Part shown: one piece after another, positions 57,838 through 59,313 of the stretch
Layout of the letters: every line of letters begins with the position of its first letter
Position numbering within the stretch: the first letter of the stretch is position 1
Assembly: GCA_017408725.1 (NCBI GenBank)
Contig: JAFQUA010000001.1
Span: 1 to 59,313, forward strand
Direction: 5' to 3'
From: Oscillospiraceae bacterium
GTDB lineage: Bacteria; Bacillota_A; Clostridia; Oscillospirales; Oscillospiraceae
Length of the DNA: 59,313 nt
Translations under genes and position numbers: made by a program
The notes under the pieces: model-generated
Told to the model about the DNA's origin: nothing
Databases searched by the model: none
The model's input: only the letters and a program-made list of their open reading frames with translations

Positions 57838-59313
57838 ATGAAAAAGTTCAAGAACATTTTGACCCTTTGCATGGCGCTGGCTATGCTGCTCTCCTGCATC
57901 CCGGCCGTGCATGCGGCAGAAGTCCCCGACGCAACCATCAACTATGATAACAGCTGTTCTTTGACCATTTGGAAGTACGACTGGACCAACGCTGTCAAGG
58001 ACGGCGTGTGGAACGAAGACTCTTTCATCAGCACCGGCTGGCGTGAGTCCTATGTGGAAGACGTCCTGGGTGATGCTGTCCGCTACGGTGATGACAACGA
58101 TTCTCCCGACCATTCCCTGGGCAATGGCCAGACCAGCAACGGTTACGCCATCAAGGGCGTTGGCTTCGCAATTGCAAACGTTGCGATTCCCTGGACCTTC
58201 TCTGAGTCTGCCAACGACGATCATCCCGACTACAACCTGACCAAGCTGCTGTACGCATTCAATAAGGCTGACACCGCTGAACTGCTGGCTGCAATCGGTC
58301 TGCCCGATGGCGAAGGCCGTTATGAGAATGCTGACTATATGGCAACTTGGCCCGGCGCACAGCCCATGGCACTGACCGAGTATGATCCTAATGAGTTCTG
58401 GTTCTACGAGTCCGATGTCCTGAACAAGGCAATGGCTTCTGCTCTGGCCGACAACTCCACTGTTGTTAAGGACGCTCTGGAAACCTACATTCACAATCAT
58501 CCCAACACCATCTATATGGACCTGACCGACAATAACGGCAAGACCATCGAACGTAACCTCGAAATCGGCCTCTATATTGTTGTTGAGGACAGCGTGCCCG
58601 AGATGGTCACCAGTACCACCAATCCCTTCTTTGTATCCCTGCCCATGACCACCGTTTCCGGCAATGTTGAGTCCGCTTCTCCTGAGGGCGGCCACTTCTG
58701 GAACTACGATGTTGTCGTATACCCTAAAAACGAGACTGGAATTCCCACGCTCGAGAAGCAAGTTAGGGAGTCCATGAAGGACACCGGTAACAACAACGGC
58801 ACCGACAACATCAATGACGGTTTCGAGCACAATGCCACCGGTTCTGCCGGCGACATGATGGAATATCAGATTCTGTCCACTCTACCCACCATTACCTCCA
58901 AGGCGACCAGCCTGACCACTTACAACTTCTATGACACCATCAGTGCCGGCTTGACCTACAACAAGGCTCTGAAGGATGTCAAGATCGAGTTCTTCACCGA
59001 CGCCAACTGCACCGACAAGGTAGCTACCTGGGTTCAGGATGACGGCCGCTTCACTGTTACTTACTCCAGCGACGATCGTCATATGACCATCGATGTAACT
59101 GAAATCGGTCTGGCAGAGATCAACGGCACTGAACTTGTTGAGGCTGTTACCCTGGATGAGGGCGAGAACGTCAACGGCAAGCTGTACAGCGGCTACTCCA
59201 ACTACACAGTTCGTGTAACCTACACTGCCACCATCAACTCCGATGCTTCCTTCGTGTATGGTGAGAACGGCAACTGCAATGAGATCGTTCTGACCTGGCG
59301 CAGAACCTCCGGC
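57838..59313 (+). CDS. Major pilin / fimbrial backbone protein (SpaA/FctA-type), 3' end outside window
   Basis: First 492 codons, open to the end of the window. Signal peptide MKKFKNILTLCMALAMLLSC continues to about residue 27. A first domain (about 30-290) is followed by the pilin motif WNYDVVVYPKN: W288, V292, V294, Y295, P296, K297 match the W-x3-V-x-V-Y-P-K rule of sortase-assembled pili. K297 would be the lysine joined to the next subunit. After PTLEKQV another Ig-like domain begins (about 320-490), rich in Asn/Thr. The missing part should hold further domains and an LPxTG signal. The gene, 111 bp after the adhesin gene, has AAAGGA before the ATG. A pilus sortase probably follows outside the window. 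Confidence 0.88.
   Translation, partial: MKKFKNILTLCMALAMLLSCIPAVHAAEVPDATINYDNSCSLTIWKYDWTNAVKDGVWNEDSFISTGWRESYVEDVLGDAVRYGDDNDSPDHSLGNGQTSNGYAIKGVGFAIANVAIPWTFSESANDDHPDYNLTKLLYAFNKADTAELLAAIGLPDGEGRYENADYMATWPGAQPMALTEYDPNEFWFYESDVLNKAMASALADNSTVVKDALETYIHNHPNTIYMDLTDNNGKTIERNLEIGLYIVVEDSVPEMVTSTTNPFFVSLPMTTVSGNVESASPEGGHFWNYDVVVYPKNETGIPTLEKQVRESMKDTGNNNGTDNINDGFEHNATGSAGDMMEYQILSTLPTITSKATSLTTYNFYDTISAGLTYNKALKDVKIEFFTDANCTDKVATWVQDDGRFTVTYSSDDRHMTIDVTEIGLAEINGTELVEAVTLDEGENVNGKLYSGYSNYTVRVTYTATINSDASFVYGENGNCNEIVLTWRRTSG

Overview
The window looks like a chromosome segment from a Gram-positive anaerobe of the Clostridia, probably an Oscillospiraceae-type gut commensal. The grounds are strong AGGAGG-type ribosome binding sites, the ylxM-ffh-rpsP-khpA-rimM-trmD order, TmcAL, peptidase T, acetate kinase, DUF6062-type genes, Gram-positive lipoproteins and sortase-type surface proteins, and sugar-acid and amino-sugar catabolism typical of gut Firmicutes. 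The taxonomic call is inference from gene content only.

Left part (1-15.6 kb): two hairpins and a decayed IS200/IS605 transposase; a lipoprotein and a sialate O-acetylesterase-like hydrolase on the minus strand; a hexuronate pair (mannonate dehydratase and SDR-type mannonate oxidoreductase); a pyridoxal/pyridoxamine kinase; a DEDD exonuclease; two tRNA genes (CAT and CCA anticodons) with their own promoter and terminator. A divergent unit follows, with an AraC regulator facing a PIG-L deacetylase, an aberrant NagB-like protein, a PfkB kinase and a MtlD-like dehydrogenase. It reads as a catabolic pathway for an unidentified amino sugar or its polyol. DUF6062, DUF6106-like, HAD and AEC-transporter genes come next.

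Middle part (15.6-37 kb), mostly core functions: tmcAL, ackA, pepT, a cysteine-packed small membrane protein, biotin ligase beside a membrane-fused E2-like acyltransferase, trmO with a zinc ABC transporter, a GNAT acetyltransferase, the SRP/ribosome-assembly operon, a broken sirtuin gene, the ftsE-ftsX-EnvC/M23-S41 peptidase group for division and wall remodelling, then greA and lysS.

Right part (37-59.3 kb, runs off the end): an integrative and conjugative element that appears to start just after lysS, where tandem 11-bp repeats resemble integrase arm sites. It carries two excisionase-like DUF6462-type genes, two unknown or regulatory genes, and a type IV secretion set: VirB2-like pilin, VirB6/TrbL-like channel protein, NlpC/P60 hydrolase, PrgI/VirB3-like protein, VirB4 ATPase and VirD4 coupling protein, with accessory genes between them. 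It ends in a surface module: a CAP-domain lipoprotein, a very large Cna-B-repeat protein with an NlpC/P60 head and an LPxTG-like anchor, and the first 492 codons of a sortase-assembled major pilin. No relaxase, integrase or sortase lies in the window; they are expected downstream. The combination suggests an element that encodes both its DNA-transfer channel and an adhesive surface pilus that could hold mating cells or host tissue.
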